Of a stretch of DNA of 60,085 bases, positions 50,349 through 59,033 are shown in pieces. This stretch comes from Bradyrhizobium pachyrhizi (GTDB lineage Bacteria; Pseudomonadota; Alphaproteobacteria; Rhizobiales; Xanthobacteraceae), in contig NZ_LFIQ01000114.1 in the NCBI RefSeq assembly GCF_001189245.1, positions 246,529 to 306,613 of the forward strand, read 5' to 3'. A model generated the notes under the pieces. That model had not been told where the DNA came from and ran no database searches. It worked only from the letters and a program-made list of their open reading frames with translations. The position numbers and the translations under genes are program-made. Within the stretch, counting starts at the first letter, position 1, and each line of letters begins with the position of its first letter.

Positions 50349-52445
50349 GTGAACTCCATCCGCAAAATCCGCAATACCGAGTACTTCGCAATCCAGGTCG
50401 ACGGCCAGGATGACTGGATCATGCGTCCTGCCCTCGGCCAGCGGCCCGCGCGGAATGCCGGGCTGCTGCCGGACGCAATCGCGTGGTTCTTCAACACCGA
50501 CGCGGGATTCGCCTTCTATGATTTGGCGCATCGCCGGCTCGTCGATCGGCTGCAAACGCCCTGGGCGCGCGGCCACGACGGAAAGGACGCGCGCGACGAC
50601 TATCTGAGTTACGGATTTCTCCAGAGCAAGGATGGCCGGTTCGTCTATCTCGTGCTTTATCACGCCGCGAACGCGACTGACCTGCATGTCATCGACCTCG
50701 AGCGCAGGGCGATCGTCCGCTCGGTTCTGGACATGCCGAGCGGCAACTCGCTGTGCCCGCCGGTTCTGGACCAGGCTGGCCGGATTCTGGTTTCGGCGTT
50801 CCGGCATGACAATGGAATTATCGCGCTGCTGCTGCGCATTGATCCGCAGACCGGCGCTTACAATGTGTCGAGCTGCGAGGGATCGCGTGCCAGGTCGTTC
50901 CTGATCCGCTCGAGCCCGTGCGGCCGCTATTGGCTGCGCGCCGACAATTCCCGGCTTCCCATGATTACCGAGGAGAGCTCGCTCGTCTCCCGGTTGCTGG
51001 GTAGAGACACCACGGCGCAGCGGGAATATTTCAGCTTTGCCGTCGAGATCTGGCAGGCATTTCCGCTGCGGCGGCTGCACTCCGTCGCGCCGATGTGGAT
51101 GCAGGCGGAAGGGTTGCCCGACACGACCCAGCTCGATCTCGACAGGCGGAAGCAGGGATTGCCGCCTCGGCGAGGCGAGATCTACCGCAAGGTGTCACAG
51201 TTGCTCGATCGCGAGGCCACGCTGACGACCAACGAGATCAACGCGAAATCGCACCCCGATCTGTGGCCGGATCCGAACACCCACTACGCCAACGTCAGCA
51301 GCAATCTGCGCGACTTCGAGCTTTCCGAGCGGGACGTGATTGGCTGGCAACCCGATAGTCTGGCCTTCTGGCTGAGGCGAAATGACTTCGTCGCCTGCGT
51401 CGGCGTGGACGGAACGGTCTCGCCAAAGATCATGCTGGAGCGGTTCGGGATGGACGACCGTCCCTGGTTGGCGCGCGCCCGCGGCTGGTCGAAGGCGACG
51501 CCCCTGCCGGACCGTCGCCTCGATATCCGGTTCACCGAGGGGATCGTGACGGTCTCCGGCGCGCCGGGCGATCCGGTACACCGCGTCCGGGTGGTGCCCG
51601 TAACCGACGATCATTTCAGGCCCGCGCCACCCGAGCCGCAAGAAGAGGACAAGGATGCCGCGCTGGCCAAGAAGGCCGAGACGCTCGCCAAGCGGTTCAG
51701 CACCTACGCCGTCGATCTCGCCTCGATGAGCGAGCCCGATTGTATCGCGGCCATCGATGCGCTCACGGCGCAAATCAGCCCCGATATCAATGAGCGCCCT
51801 CACGACAACCACCTGCAGGCAGTGTTCCGTTTCGATGGCAAGCGGCTCAACGAGAAGAAGTTCTTCTCGCATGTTGCGAAGCACTGCCCCCGCGCCGCGC
51901 CTGCGATCCGAAGGCTGATCGACGCGGTATGCACGCACATCGGACCGCATGCCAGCGCCTGGTACGATCCTTACGGAGACGAGATTCCGACCGCGCTGTT
52001 CGGCTACGCCGCATGGTGCCTCGCGCGCGTGGACAAAACCAGCAACGATGTCCTGCTGCGCTACTACGGGCTGGTCGATACCGATCACGAGAGCTTCTTT
52101 TTCGAGAAGATCGCTCCGTTGATGCTGGAGAACGCGGGCAGTGCCAGCGCTCGCCTGGAGCTCGCGGAAGGGTTCTATTTCGGCGATCTCGGCAATGCCA
52201 TCGATCACTCGGCGCTCTGGCGAATGGCGAAGATGGCCGAGCACGCGGCGAGCCTGATGACGGCGAAGCAGTATGCGGCGCGTTTGCTGGCGCGTGCAGC
52301 CGCGACGTCCGCCGCCCGATCAAAGTCGGAGTTCGGGTATTATTGTTTCGACAACCTCGCGCGGTTCCTGACGGATCCTTCGCAATGGGAAACAGAGCTG
52401 CTGCAAGAACTGCCGCAAGCGGCGAGCGATCTCGCGCCCCAGTAG
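50349..52445 (+). CDS. Large protein of unknown function
   Basis: A 698-residue protein I could not assign. Residues about 10-200 have spaced beta-strand pairs that could be propeller-like blades (FFNTDAGFAFYDLAHRRLVD, FLQSKDGRFVYLVLYH, LHVIDLERRAIVRSVL, ILVSAFRHDNGIIALLLRID). Residues about 290-380 contain YANVSSNLRDFELSERDVIG and LAFWLRRNDFVACVGVDG. A charged, probably flexible segment PEPQEEDKDAALAKKAE lies near 425-445. The remainder is mostly helical (FFSHVAKHCPRAAPAI, TALFGYAAWCLARVDKT, KQYAARLLARAAA). No signal peptide, membrane helix or catalytic motif. GTG 50349 is the only start near the left end. Composition is like the neighbours, so it looks like a resident gene. Confidence 0.55.
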   Translation: MNSIRKIRNTEYFAIQVDGQDDWIMRPALGQRPARNAGLLPDAIAWFFNTDAGFAFYDLAHRRLVDRLQTPWARGHDGKDARDDYLSYGFLQSKDGRFVYLVLYHAANATDLHVIDLERRAIVRSVLDMPSGNSLCPPVLDQAGRILVSAFRHDNGIIALLLRIDPQTGAYNVSSCEGSRARSFLIRSSPCGRYWLRADNSRLPMITEESSLVSRLLGRDTTAQREYFSFAVEIWQAFPLRRLHSVAPMWMQAEGLPDTTQLDLDRRKQGLPPRRGEIYRKVSQLLDREATLTTNEINAKSHPDLWPDPNTHYANVSSNLRDFELSERDVIGWQPDSLAFWLRRNDFVACVGVDGTVSPKIMLERFGMDDRPWLARARGWSKATPLPDRRLDIRFTEGIVTVSGAPGDPVHRVRVVPVTDDHFRPAPPEPQEEDKDAALAKKAETLAKRFSTYAVDLASMSEPDCIAAIDALTAQISPDINERPHDNHLQAVFRFDGKRLNEKKFFSHVAKHCPRAAPAIRRLIDAVCTHIGPHASAWYDPYGDEIPTALFGYAAWCLARVDKTSNDVLLRYYGLVDTDHESFFFEKIAPLMLENAGSASARLELAEGFYFGDLGNAIDHSALWRMAKMAEHAASLMTAKQYAARLLARAAATSAARSKSEFGYYCFDNLARFLTDPSQWETELLQELPQAASDLAPQ

Positions 52446-52536
52446 CGCCGCGGCGGATGAAAATATCGCGCCGGCATGTCACATTCGCCGTTCCTCGTTC
52501 GTCATGATGTCGTCAACCAACCCAGGGAAACCGACC

Positions 52537-53004
52537 ATGACTGTCAGACTTGATCCGCTCGCCGCCGCCCCCAAGATCATGAAGATCTGGTTCGACGCGT
52601 CGGTCGCGATCTCCTCCAGCCTCGAGCCGAAGCTCGCCGAGCTCGTGAAGATCCGCGCCTCGGAGATCAACGGCTGCGCCAATTGCATCAATTTGCACAC
52701 GACATTCGCCCGCGATGAGGGTGAGACCGAGCAGCGCATCTACCTGCTGTCGGCCTGGCGCGAAGCGCCCTGCTACACTGATCGCGAGCGCGCCGCGCTC
52801 GGCTGGACCGAAGCCCTGACGCGGATCTGTGAGCAGCATACCCATGTCGCGGCCTACGAGACGCTGAAGGCGCATTTCACGCCGGAGGAGCAGGTCAAGG
52901 TGACCTTGCTGATCAACGTCATCAACGGCTGGAACCGGATCGCGGTCGGCTTTGGCGGCTTCGTCGATCCGCACGTGCTCAAGGCCAGGATGGCTGCGGC
53001 GTGA
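52537..53004 (+). CDS. AhpD/carboxymuconolactone decarboxylase family protein
   Basis: A 155-residue AhpD-fold protein, the second in the window. Redox motif GCANCINLHT with Cys47, Cys50 and His54; upstream LAELVKIRASEINGC, downstream LLSAWREAPCYTDRERAALGWTEALT, the standard arrangement of alkylhydroperoxidase-like members. Probable peroxidase or thiol-exchange role. ATG 52537 has AGGGA upstream; ATG 52504 would add 11 residues without similarity. Follows the orphan protein by 91 bp. Confidence 0.87.
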   Translation: MTVRLDPLAAAPKIMKIWFDASVAISSSLEPKLAELVKIRASEINGCANCINLHTTFARDEGETEQRIYLLSAWREAPCYTDRERAALGWTEALTRICEQHTHVAAYETLKAHFTPEEQVKVTLLINVINGWNRIAVGFGGFVDPHVLKARMAAA

Positions 53005-53146
53005 CCGCGGAAATGGCACGACACGGCGCAGCGGCTGACTTCGCGCCACTGCGTCCCAGGCTGATGCGCGTCGCTATCGCATGGCCTCTGCACTAGGCGA
53101 CAAGGCTCCATTCGGTCCGGATCGTCGGCCGATTGACGCGGCGACG

Positions 53147-53168
53147 ATATCTGACTAAAGTCAGATAT
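53147..53168. promoter_or_regulatory. Perfect 22-bp operator abutting the MarR-GNAT start
   Basis: Inverted repeat atatctgact-aa-agtcagatat ends at the base before ATG 53169. With TTGACG at 53133-53138 as -35 and the -10 inside the dyad, transcription would start almost at the ATG, giving a leaderless or nearly leaderless message that is shut off by binding. Confidence 0.7.
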
Positions 53169-54041
53169 ATGCTCGACCCTGTTTCCCGCGTCCGTCGCTT
53201 CAACCGTGCCGTGACCTCCGCCGTCGGCGCGCTCGACACCTCGTTCCTCGGGCGCGGCCGGCCGCTCGGCGCGGCGCGCGTGCTGAATGCGATCGGGCAC
53301 GGCCGCGCCGATGTCGGCGAGATCAGGGATTATCTCGGGCTCGATTCCGGCCTGATGAGCCGCCTGCTGCGCAGCCTCGAGGACGAGGAACTGATCGAGA
53401 CCACGGCGCATGGCGACGACGCGCGCCGCCGCATCGCGCGGCTGACGGCGGCGGGTAAGCGCGAGTTCAACGCCTATGAGGCGATCTCCAACCGGCAGGC
53501 AAAGGACTTTCTCTCCCACCACAGCCAACGCGAGGCGCTGCTGGCGGCGATGGACCTGATCGCCTCGGCGCTCGGCCGCGATGGCACCGCCCTCGATGAG
53601 ATGGATCCGCGCGGCGACGAGGCGCGCTATTGCCTCGGCGAATATTACGCCGAGCTGGCGCGGCGCTTCGAGAAAGGCTTTGACGTCAGGTTGTCGCGCG
53701 ACCCTGAGGCCAAGGACATGGTGCGGCCGCGCGGCAGCTTCATCGTGGCGATGTCGGACGGCCTGCCGATCGGGTGCGTCGGGCTGAAGGGCGGCAGCAG
53801 CGGGTTCGCCGAGATCAAGCGGCTCTGGGTCGCACCTGGCGCGCGCGGTCTCGGCCTCGGCCGCCGCCTGATGGACGCGGCCGAGAAGGCCGCGCGCGAG
53901 CTCGGCATCGCGGTGTTGCGGCTCGACACCAACAGCGCGCTGCCGGAAGCCGGCCAGCTCTACCGCCGGACGGGCTGGACCGAGATCCCGCGCTTCAACG
54001 GCGACCCCTACCCCGATCTGTTCTTCGAAAAGCATCTCTGA
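53169..54041 (+). CDS. MarR-GNAT fusion regulator/acetyltransferase
   Basis: A 290-residue two-domain protein. Residues 1-140 are a MarR winged helix (ARVLNAIGHGRADVGEIRDYLGLDSGLMSRLLRSLEDEEL, then ETTAHGDDARRRIARLT). Residues 150-290 are a GNAT acetyltransferase with FAEIKRLWVAPGARGLGLGRRLM and LDTNSALPEAGQLYRRTGW. Such fusions are known in proteobacteria and may sense and modify the same compound. A perfect operator directly abuts ATG 53169; there is no ribosome binding site, in line with leaderless translation. The deformylase-like gene follows after 66 bp. Confidence 0.86.
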   Translation: MLDPVSRVRRFNRAVTSAVGALDTSFLGRGRPLGAARVLNAIGHGRADVGEIRDYLGLDSGLMSRLLRSLEDEELIETTAHGDDARRRIARLTAAGKREFNAYEAISNRQAKDFLSHHSQREALLAAMDLIASALGRDGTALDEMDPRGDEARYCLGEYYAELARRFEKGFDVRLSRDPEAKDMVRPRGSFIVAMSDGLPIGCVGLKGGSSGFAEIKRLWVAPGARGLGLGRRLMDAAEKAARELGIAVLRLDTNSALPEAGQLYRRTGWTEIPRFNGDPYPDLFFEKHL

Positions 54042-54107
54042 ACGGCGCTCCGCGCGCGGCGCCCGCATCAGCTTGTCCGGCGCGATGCCCTGGCCTAAGA
54101 CACGGGC

Positions 54108-54605
54108 ATGACCATTCGCCCCATCGTGCGCTATCCCGATCCGCGGCTTGCACTGCCGGCCGAGCCGGTGACCATGTTCGACGAGGCGCTGCGCGAACTG
54201 GCGCAGGACCTGCTCGAAACCATGCGCGCGGCGCCCGGCATCGGCATCACCGCGCCGCATATCGGTGTATCCCTGCGCGTCGTGGTGCTCGAGCTCGATG
54301 CCAGCGAGGGGGCGCGGACCTATGTCAATCCGGAGATCATCCGGACCTCGCCCGAGATGATCCTGCACAAGGAGGGCAGCGTCTCGATGCCAGGGGTCAA
54401 TGACGAGGTCGAGCGCCACGCCCGCGTCCGCATCCGCTATCAGGATCTCGACGGCAACATGCAGACCGAAGAGTCCGACGGCCTGCGCGCGGTGTGCCAT
54501 CAGCACGAGATCGATCAGCTCGACGGCGAGTTCTGGATCAGGCGGCTATCCCGCCTGAAGCGGGAGCGCCTGATCAAGCGGTTCGAGAAGCTGTCGCGCG
54601 CGTAG
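54108..54605 (+). CDS. Peptide deformylase homologue lacking catalytic residues
   Basis: A 165-residue protein with clear deformylase homology along its length (RYPDPRLALPAEPV, GIGITAPHIGVSLRVVVLE, TYVNPEII, RVRIRYQDLDG, AVCHQHEIDQLDGEFW, LSRLKRERLIKRFEKL). Three residues essential in E. coli Def are changed: Gln50 to His51 (motif 1, GIGITAPH), the metal ligand Cys90 to Ser91 (KEGSVSMPG), and the metal ligand His136 to Gln137 (HEIDQ). His133 and Glu134 remain. It is unlikely to bind metal in the normal way, so it probably does not deformylate. Follows the MarR-GNAT gene by 66 bp in the same direction and may share its promoter. Confidence 0.86.
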   Translation: MTIRPIVRYPDPRLALPAEPVTMFDEALRELAQDLLETMRAAPGIGITAPHIGVSLRVVVLELDASEGARTYVNPEIIRTSPEMILHKEGSVSMPGVNDEVERHARVRIRYQDLDGNMQTEESDGLRAVCHQHEIDQLDGEFWIRRLSRLKRERLIKRFEKLSRA

Positions 54606-54612
54606 TCGGACG

Positions 54613-55875
54613 TCACCCTCCCGCCATCAAATCCTTGGCCAGCGCCATGTAAGCCGGCAGCGTCACAGGGTCGTTGGCCGCGTTGCCGGCAGCCGGGTGC
54701 GAGGCGTAGCGCGCGATCACCATCTCGGCCTTCGGATCGATATAGAGGCCCTGGCCATAAACGCCGCGCGCCATGAAGGCGCCGTGCGCATTGTGCGTCA
54801 CCCACCATTGATTGCGGTAGGACGCTCCTGGCAGTGTGGTGTAGCCGGCCGGCTTGAATTTCCCGGGATCGCCGCCGCGCGCGATGTCTTCGACCACATC
54901 GGACGGTACGATCTGGCGACCGTTGAAGCGGCCGTGGTTGCGCATCGTCTCGCCGAAGCGGGCAAGATCGCGCAGCGTCGTCGACAGTCCGCCGCCGCCG
55001 CTTTCGGTACCGATGCGGTCGACGTGATAATGCGCATCCTCCTCGGCGCCCATCGGCGCCCAGATCCGCTCGGAAAGCAGGTCCGACAGCGTCATGCCGC
55101 TGGCACGGCGGCAGATCCAGGCCAGCACGTCGGTGTTGACGGTCTTGTAGGCGAACGCCTTGCCGTGCTCGCCCTGCTTTTGCTGCGCACAGAGGAAATC
55201 GAAGATATTGGTCGCGCCCTCATAGCCCGGCTCGATCGGCGCCATGCCGTTGGCGCGCCGCAGCCCCCACACGTCGGAATTCTTGTCGGTATAGACCTCG
55301 GTGTATTTGAGGCCGGTGGTCATATCCATCGCCTCGTGCACGCGGGCATCGCCGAACGCGCTTGCCTTCAGCTCCGGTACGTAATCGGTGATCGGCGCCT
55401 GCGGATCGATCTTGCTCTCGGCGATCAGGATGCCGGCAAGCGTGCCGGTGAATGATTTGGTCACCGACATCGCGATGTGCGGCTTGTGCGGCCTCAAGGC
55501 GCCGAAATAGCGCTCGTAGATCAGCTTGCCCCGGTGCAGCACGGCGATGCCGTCGGCATAGGTTTCCTCGAGCATACGCGCGAAGGTCATCGGGCGGCCG
55601 TCCATCGTCACCGATGCCGACGCGCCAATATCATGCTCTTCGCGCGGCAGCACCGACGCCGGCCCTGCCCCGCGCCAGACATTCACGGTCGGCACCAGCT
55701 GGCGGACGTTGCTCCAGGCCCAGCGCAATTCGGGGAAGCTGCGGAACGAGCCGTTCTGGAAGGTGATGGTCCTGTCCTGCGGTGGCGGAAAGCCCTGCAT
55801 CCAGCCAAGCGTTTGCGGATCGGATTCGGCGGCGGTGAGATTTTGCGGTTGATTGGCGGCGGCTGCGACGGACAT
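54613..55875 (-). CDS. Serine hydrolase, class C beta-lactamase/NylB-like
   Basis: A 420-residue member of the beta-lactamase-fold serine hydrolases, closest in layout to 6-aminohexanoate-dimer hydrolase (NylB). The nucleophile motif SxxK is Ser137-Lys140 (AMSVTKSFTG); a Tyr in FAYKTVNTDVLAW provides the second motif. The fold's tail has SYRNQWWVTHN and ARGVYGQGLYIDPK. No signal peptide, so cytoplasmic, unlike true beta-lactamases. Substrate unknown (amide or ester). ATG 55875 is chosen over 55935, as upstream sequence lacks similarity. Convergent with the deformylase-like gene (7 bp). Confidence 0.86.
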   Translation of the reverse strand: MSVAAAANQPQNLTAAESDPQTLGWMQGFPPPQDRTITFQNGSFRSFPELRWAWSNVRQLVPTVNVWRGAGPASVLPREEHDIGASASVTMDGRPMTFARMLEETYADGIAVLHRGKLIYERYFGALRPHKPHIAMSVTKSFTGTLAGILIAESKIDPQAPITDYVPELKASAFGDARVHEAMDMTTGLKYTEVYTDKNSDVWGLRRANGMAPIEPGYEGATNIFDFLCAQQKQGEHGKAFAYKTVNTDVLAWICRRASGMTLSDLLSERIWAPMGAEEDAHYHVDRIGTESGGGGLSTTLRDLARFGETMRNHGRFNGRQIVPSDVVEDIARGGDPGKFKPAGYTTLPGASYRNQWWVTHNAHGAFMARGVYGQGLYIDPKAEMVIARYASHPAAGNAANDPVTLPAYMALAKDLMAGG

Positions 55876-56063
55876 CAGGGCTGGCTCCAGAGCTGCGAAT
55901 GCGAATTTCGTATCACGCGACGGCACCAGGCACATCCCGCGTTTGCGCCGGGGTGACCGTCACGGTGAGCGGATGCCGCGACGCGGATGGCCGCGTGCCG
56001 CACACGCCAGCTCGATCGGACACCTGACTATCGAGCGCGGGCCAAATCATTCCGGCAGACGGA

Positions 56064-56537
56064 TTACCCCGCCGCCACGCGCTCGATCGCGGCGATGTCG
56101 ATATTCTTCATCGTCATCATCGCCTCCATGGCGCGCTTGCCGGCGGCGCGATCGGCGCTGTTGACGAGTTCGAGCAGCCGCCGCGGCGTGATCTGCCAGG
56201 CAAAGCCCCAGCGATCCCGGCACCAGCCGCACGGCAATTCCTTGCCGCCATTGCCGGTGACCGCATTCCAGTAGCGATCGGTCTCCTCCTGGCTGTCGGT
56301 GAGCACCATGAAACTGACCGCCTCGTTCGGCGTGTAGTTGGAGCCTCCGTTCAGCCCCACGAAGCGCCGGCCGAGCACGGTGAACTCGACCGTCAGCTCC
56401 TCGCCCTGCCCGATGCCCGGTATCGGAGATTGATGGCCCGCGCCGACATGGCTGTCGGGAAACGTCGCGGCATAAAACTCCGCCGCTTCGCGCGCCCGGC
56501 CCTGATCGAACCAGAGGCATGTGACGAGATCGGTCAT
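56064..56537 (-). CDS. VOC superfamily protein (PhnB/3-dmu-9_3-mt-like)
   Basis: A 157-residue vicinal oxygen chelate-fold protein of the PhnB-like group. Family blocks: [21 protein letters not shown], the substrate-side [25 protein letters not shown], and [21 protein letters not shown], with a C-terminal [19 protein letters not shown]. No enzyme activity is established. AAGGA precedes ATG 56537. It lies downstream of the MFS gene on the same strand. A broken copy of its first 25 or so codons stands on the far side of the XRE-deaminase-MFS block. Confidence 0.87.
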   Translation of the reverse strand: MTDLVTCLWFDQGRAREAAEFYAATFPDSHVGAGHQSPIPGIGQGEELTVEFTVLGRRFVGLNGGSNYTPNEAVSFMVLTDSQEETDRYWNAVTGNGGKELPCGWCRDRWGFAWQITPRRLLELVNSADRAAGKRAMEAMMTMKNIDIAAIERVAAG

Positions 56538-56651
56538 GGCAGTGTCCTTCCAGGGATCATCGAGCAGAATGGAGAGGGCATAATCCGTGATTATGGTCCT
56601 GGTTCGACGCGGCGCAGGCTTTCGTCCCACAACGTGTTTCGCCATCGCGGA

Positions 56652-57827
56652 TCACGTTTCGCAACTTCGGCCCACGCGCATGATCAGGAGCGGCACGATG
56701 ACGATCGCTCCCGCCATCAGCATCACTCCGGATACATCCGAGAGAGTCAGCATCCGGGCACCAAGAATGGCTCCGACGCCAATCGCCGAATTGATGACGG
56801 CCGAGTGGATAGCGGCCGCGGACATTGCCATGGAACCGGCCGCACGCAAGATCCAGGTCTGGAGGCCCGCGAACAGCGCCGCGACGGCGGCGCCCCAGAC
56901 AACGAGCAAGGTAACGACCGTGCCGGTCCCCAGTTGCGGGCCGAACCATCCAAGCCCGACAAGCGCGCCCGCGAGGGCCACCAGTCCCCACGTGATGACG
57001 GATGTCATGAAGCGATCGCTCAGAACGCCGCTCAGGATGTTGCCGACAAATCCTGCTCCGCCAAAACCGAACAGCATCACACCGATCATGAAAGGCGGCT
57101 CATCCGCGATCTCGCCGAGGAAGGGTTCGATGAACGTGTAGGCTGCGAAATTCGCCGCCGCCATGAACGCCGTTACGGAATAGATTTTCCGCAGGTCCTG
57201 TCGGCAAATCACCGCTGCCAGCGCTTGCCATCCCGCCGGCGATCCGGCCCGGAGCCGCGGAAGAACCCCGACCATCAGGACGGACGTGCACAATCCGACC
57301 CCGCCGATCACGCCGAATGCCGCGCGCCATCCGTTGTTCTGTCCGATGAGGTTGACGAGTGGCACGCCGACGACGGTTGCCATCGAGATTCCGCCGAACA
57401 CGATCGCTGTCGCAACACCCATGCGATGAGACGGCGCAATCTGCGTTGCGATCGCGGCCGCCATCGCCCAGAAGAAGCCGTGAACGACAGCACCGACCGC
57501 CCGCGCCAGTAACAACCCCGTGAAACCGTCGGAGAGCATTGCCGCAAGGTTGGTCGCGGACAGCACCAGCATCAGAACAACGAGCAGCGGCTTGCGGGGA
57601 AAGCCCTGCAGCAGAACGGCGGACAACAGGCCGCTCGCAGCGCCAATCCAGGCATAGAGCGTGACCGTGAGCCCGACCGCGGCCTGGTCCCGACCAAGGT
57701 CGAGGGCGATCTGGGACAACAGCCCGACCGGCGCGAACTCGGTCGTGACCATCGTGAACGAAGCAACGCCGAGCACGATGACGGCGAACCAGACGCGGAG
57801 CCCGGGACTGGAAGTGTCAGTCGTCAT
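56652..57827 (-). CDS. MFS transporter, SotB/NepI-like
   Basis: A 391-residue 12-helix transporter of the sugar/drug efflux SotB, AraJ and NepI branch. Start: RVWFAVIVLGVASFTMVTTEF, then PVGLLSQIALDLGRDQAAVG (typical of the branch). Motif A region is LLSAVLLQGFPRKPLLVVLM. Its start overlaps the deaminase gene by 11 bp, so a purine or nucleoside efflux role, as for NepI, is the best inference. ATG 57827 is used; a longer frame to 57899 is rejected. Followed by the VOC gene. Confidence 0.84.
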   Translation of the reverse strand: MTTDTSSPGLRVWFAVIVLGVASFTMVTTEFAPVGLLSQIALDLGRDQAAVGLTVTLYAWIGAASGLLSAVLLQGFPRKPLLVVLMLVLSATNLAAMLSDGFTGLLLARAVGAVVHGFFWAMAAAIATQIAPSHRMGVATAIVFGGISMATVVGVPLVNLIGQNNGWRAAFGVIGGVGLCTSVLMVGVLPRLRAGSPAGWQALAAVICRQDLRKIYSVTAFMAAANFAAYTFIEPFLGEIADEPPFMIGVMLFGFGGAGFVGNILSGVLSDRFMTSVITWGLVALAGALVGLGWFGPQLGTGTVVTLLVVWGAAVAALFAGLQTWILRAAGSMAMSAAAIHSAVINSAIGVGAILGARMLTLSDVSGVMLMAGAIVIVPLLIMRVGRSCET

Positions 57828-58857
57828 GCAGGTGACCGGTGTGGAGGGGCGCCCTGATGTCCCTGATGACGCGCCGATAGTCCTGACGCCGCGTTTCATC
57901 CATGAACGCAGCCTTGAGGCTGTTGTCGGCGAGGCTCAATTGCTCCTCGACAGTCAGGCCCAACGCCGCTGCCGCGCGGACGAAATTCTCGTTGACGTGA
58001 CCTCCGAAATACGCGGGGTCGTCGGAGTTGACCGTGACGCAGAGGCCGGCGTGGAGCAGCCGGCGCAGATTGTGACGTTGGAGATCGGGGAAGATCTGCA
58101 GCGCCACATTCGACAGCGGGCATACCGTGAGCGGCGTCCCCTCGTCGGCAAGGCGCCGCATCAGTGCCGGATCGGCCTCGCATTGGACGCCGTGATCGAT
58201 GCGGTCGACGCGCAGCCTGTCGATCGCTTCGGTTACGTAATCGGGTGGCCCTTCCTCACCGGCATGCGCAGTCGTCTTCCAGCCAAGCGCGCGGGCGCGG
58301 GCGAAGACCTCGTCGAAGGGTCCGGGCGGGTAGCCTTTTTCCGGCCCACCAAGTCCGAGCGCCACCACGCCGTCGCGCCAGCGGCGTGCCGCCTCGATGG
58401 CGGCGAAGGCCTCTTCAACAGGCTTATGCCGGCGAACGCACAGGATCACGCCTCCGGTGATATCGCGTTGCAACCGCGCGTCTGCATAAGCGGCGCTGAT
58501 GCCGTCCATGACCGCATCGAACGGCACGCCACGCTCGGTATGGTCGGCAGGGGTGACGTAGATTTCCGCATGAACGACATTGTTTTCCCGCGCACGGGTC
58601 AGGTACGCGCGCGTCAACTCATAGAAGTCGCGCTCCGTCCGAAGCACGGTCAGGCCGGCCCAGTAGATCTCCAAAAAAAACTGGAGATCGGAGAATCGAT
58701 ACGCCGAGAGGATATCGTTCATCGAGCGGTACGGGATCGCCACATCATTCCGGCGGGCAAAATCGAGCAGCATGCCCGGCTCCAGTGTTCCCTCGACATG
58801 CACGTGAAGCTCGGCCTTCGGAACGGCCTTGATGTCAAATAACGGAACGGAATTCAT
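57817..58857 (-). CDS. Adenine/adenosine deaminase family protein
   Basis: A 346-residue metal-dependent amidohydrolase. Zinc ligands and catalytic residues are visible in KAELHVHVEGTLEP (His18, His20), TTAHAGEEGPPDYV, DRIDHGVQCEADP and VNSDDPAYFGG. The SDDPAYFG form together with HAGEEGPP is typical of the adenine-deaminase branch rather than classical adenosine deaminase, though both are possible. It would make hypoxanthine or inosine in purine salvage. ATG 58857 (MNSVPLFDIK) is preferred to 58986. It sits between an XRE regulator and an overlapping purine-type exporter. Confidence 0.87.
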   Translation of the reverse strand: MNSVPLFDIKAVPKAELHVHVEGTLEPGMLLDFARRNDVAIPYRSMNDILSAYRFSDLQFFLEIYWAGLTVLRTERDFYELTRAYLTRARENNVVHAEIYVTPADHTERGVPFDAVMDGISAAYADARLQRDITGGVILCVRRHKPVEEAFAAIEAARRWRDGVVALGLGGPEKGYPPGPFDEVFARARALGWKTTAHAGEEGPPDYVTEAIDRLRVDRIDHGVQCEADPALMRRLADEGTPLTVCPLSNVALQIFPDLQRHNLRRLLHAGLCVTVNSDDPAYFGGHVNENFVRAAAALGLTVEEQLSLADNSLKAAFMDETRRQDYRRVIRDIRAPLHTGHLHDD

Positions 58858-59033
58858 TGAACGCGATCTCTGGCCTCGGGCGTGTTCCGCTTCAGAGCTT
58901 TTTCCCGCGCATCCAACCGGATGCGCGTGCCAAAGCTCGTCTGCCGTACGAGCCTGACCTAGCAGCCTTTGTCGAAAGGTCGCCACGCATAAAATATGCG
59001 AGCGTTATCCGGCTGAGGCAGCCTCCCCGTGCA

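Noticed and set aside
54108..54605. Annotation as functional peptide deformylase
   Set aside because: Two of three metal ligands and the motif 1 Gln are substituted.
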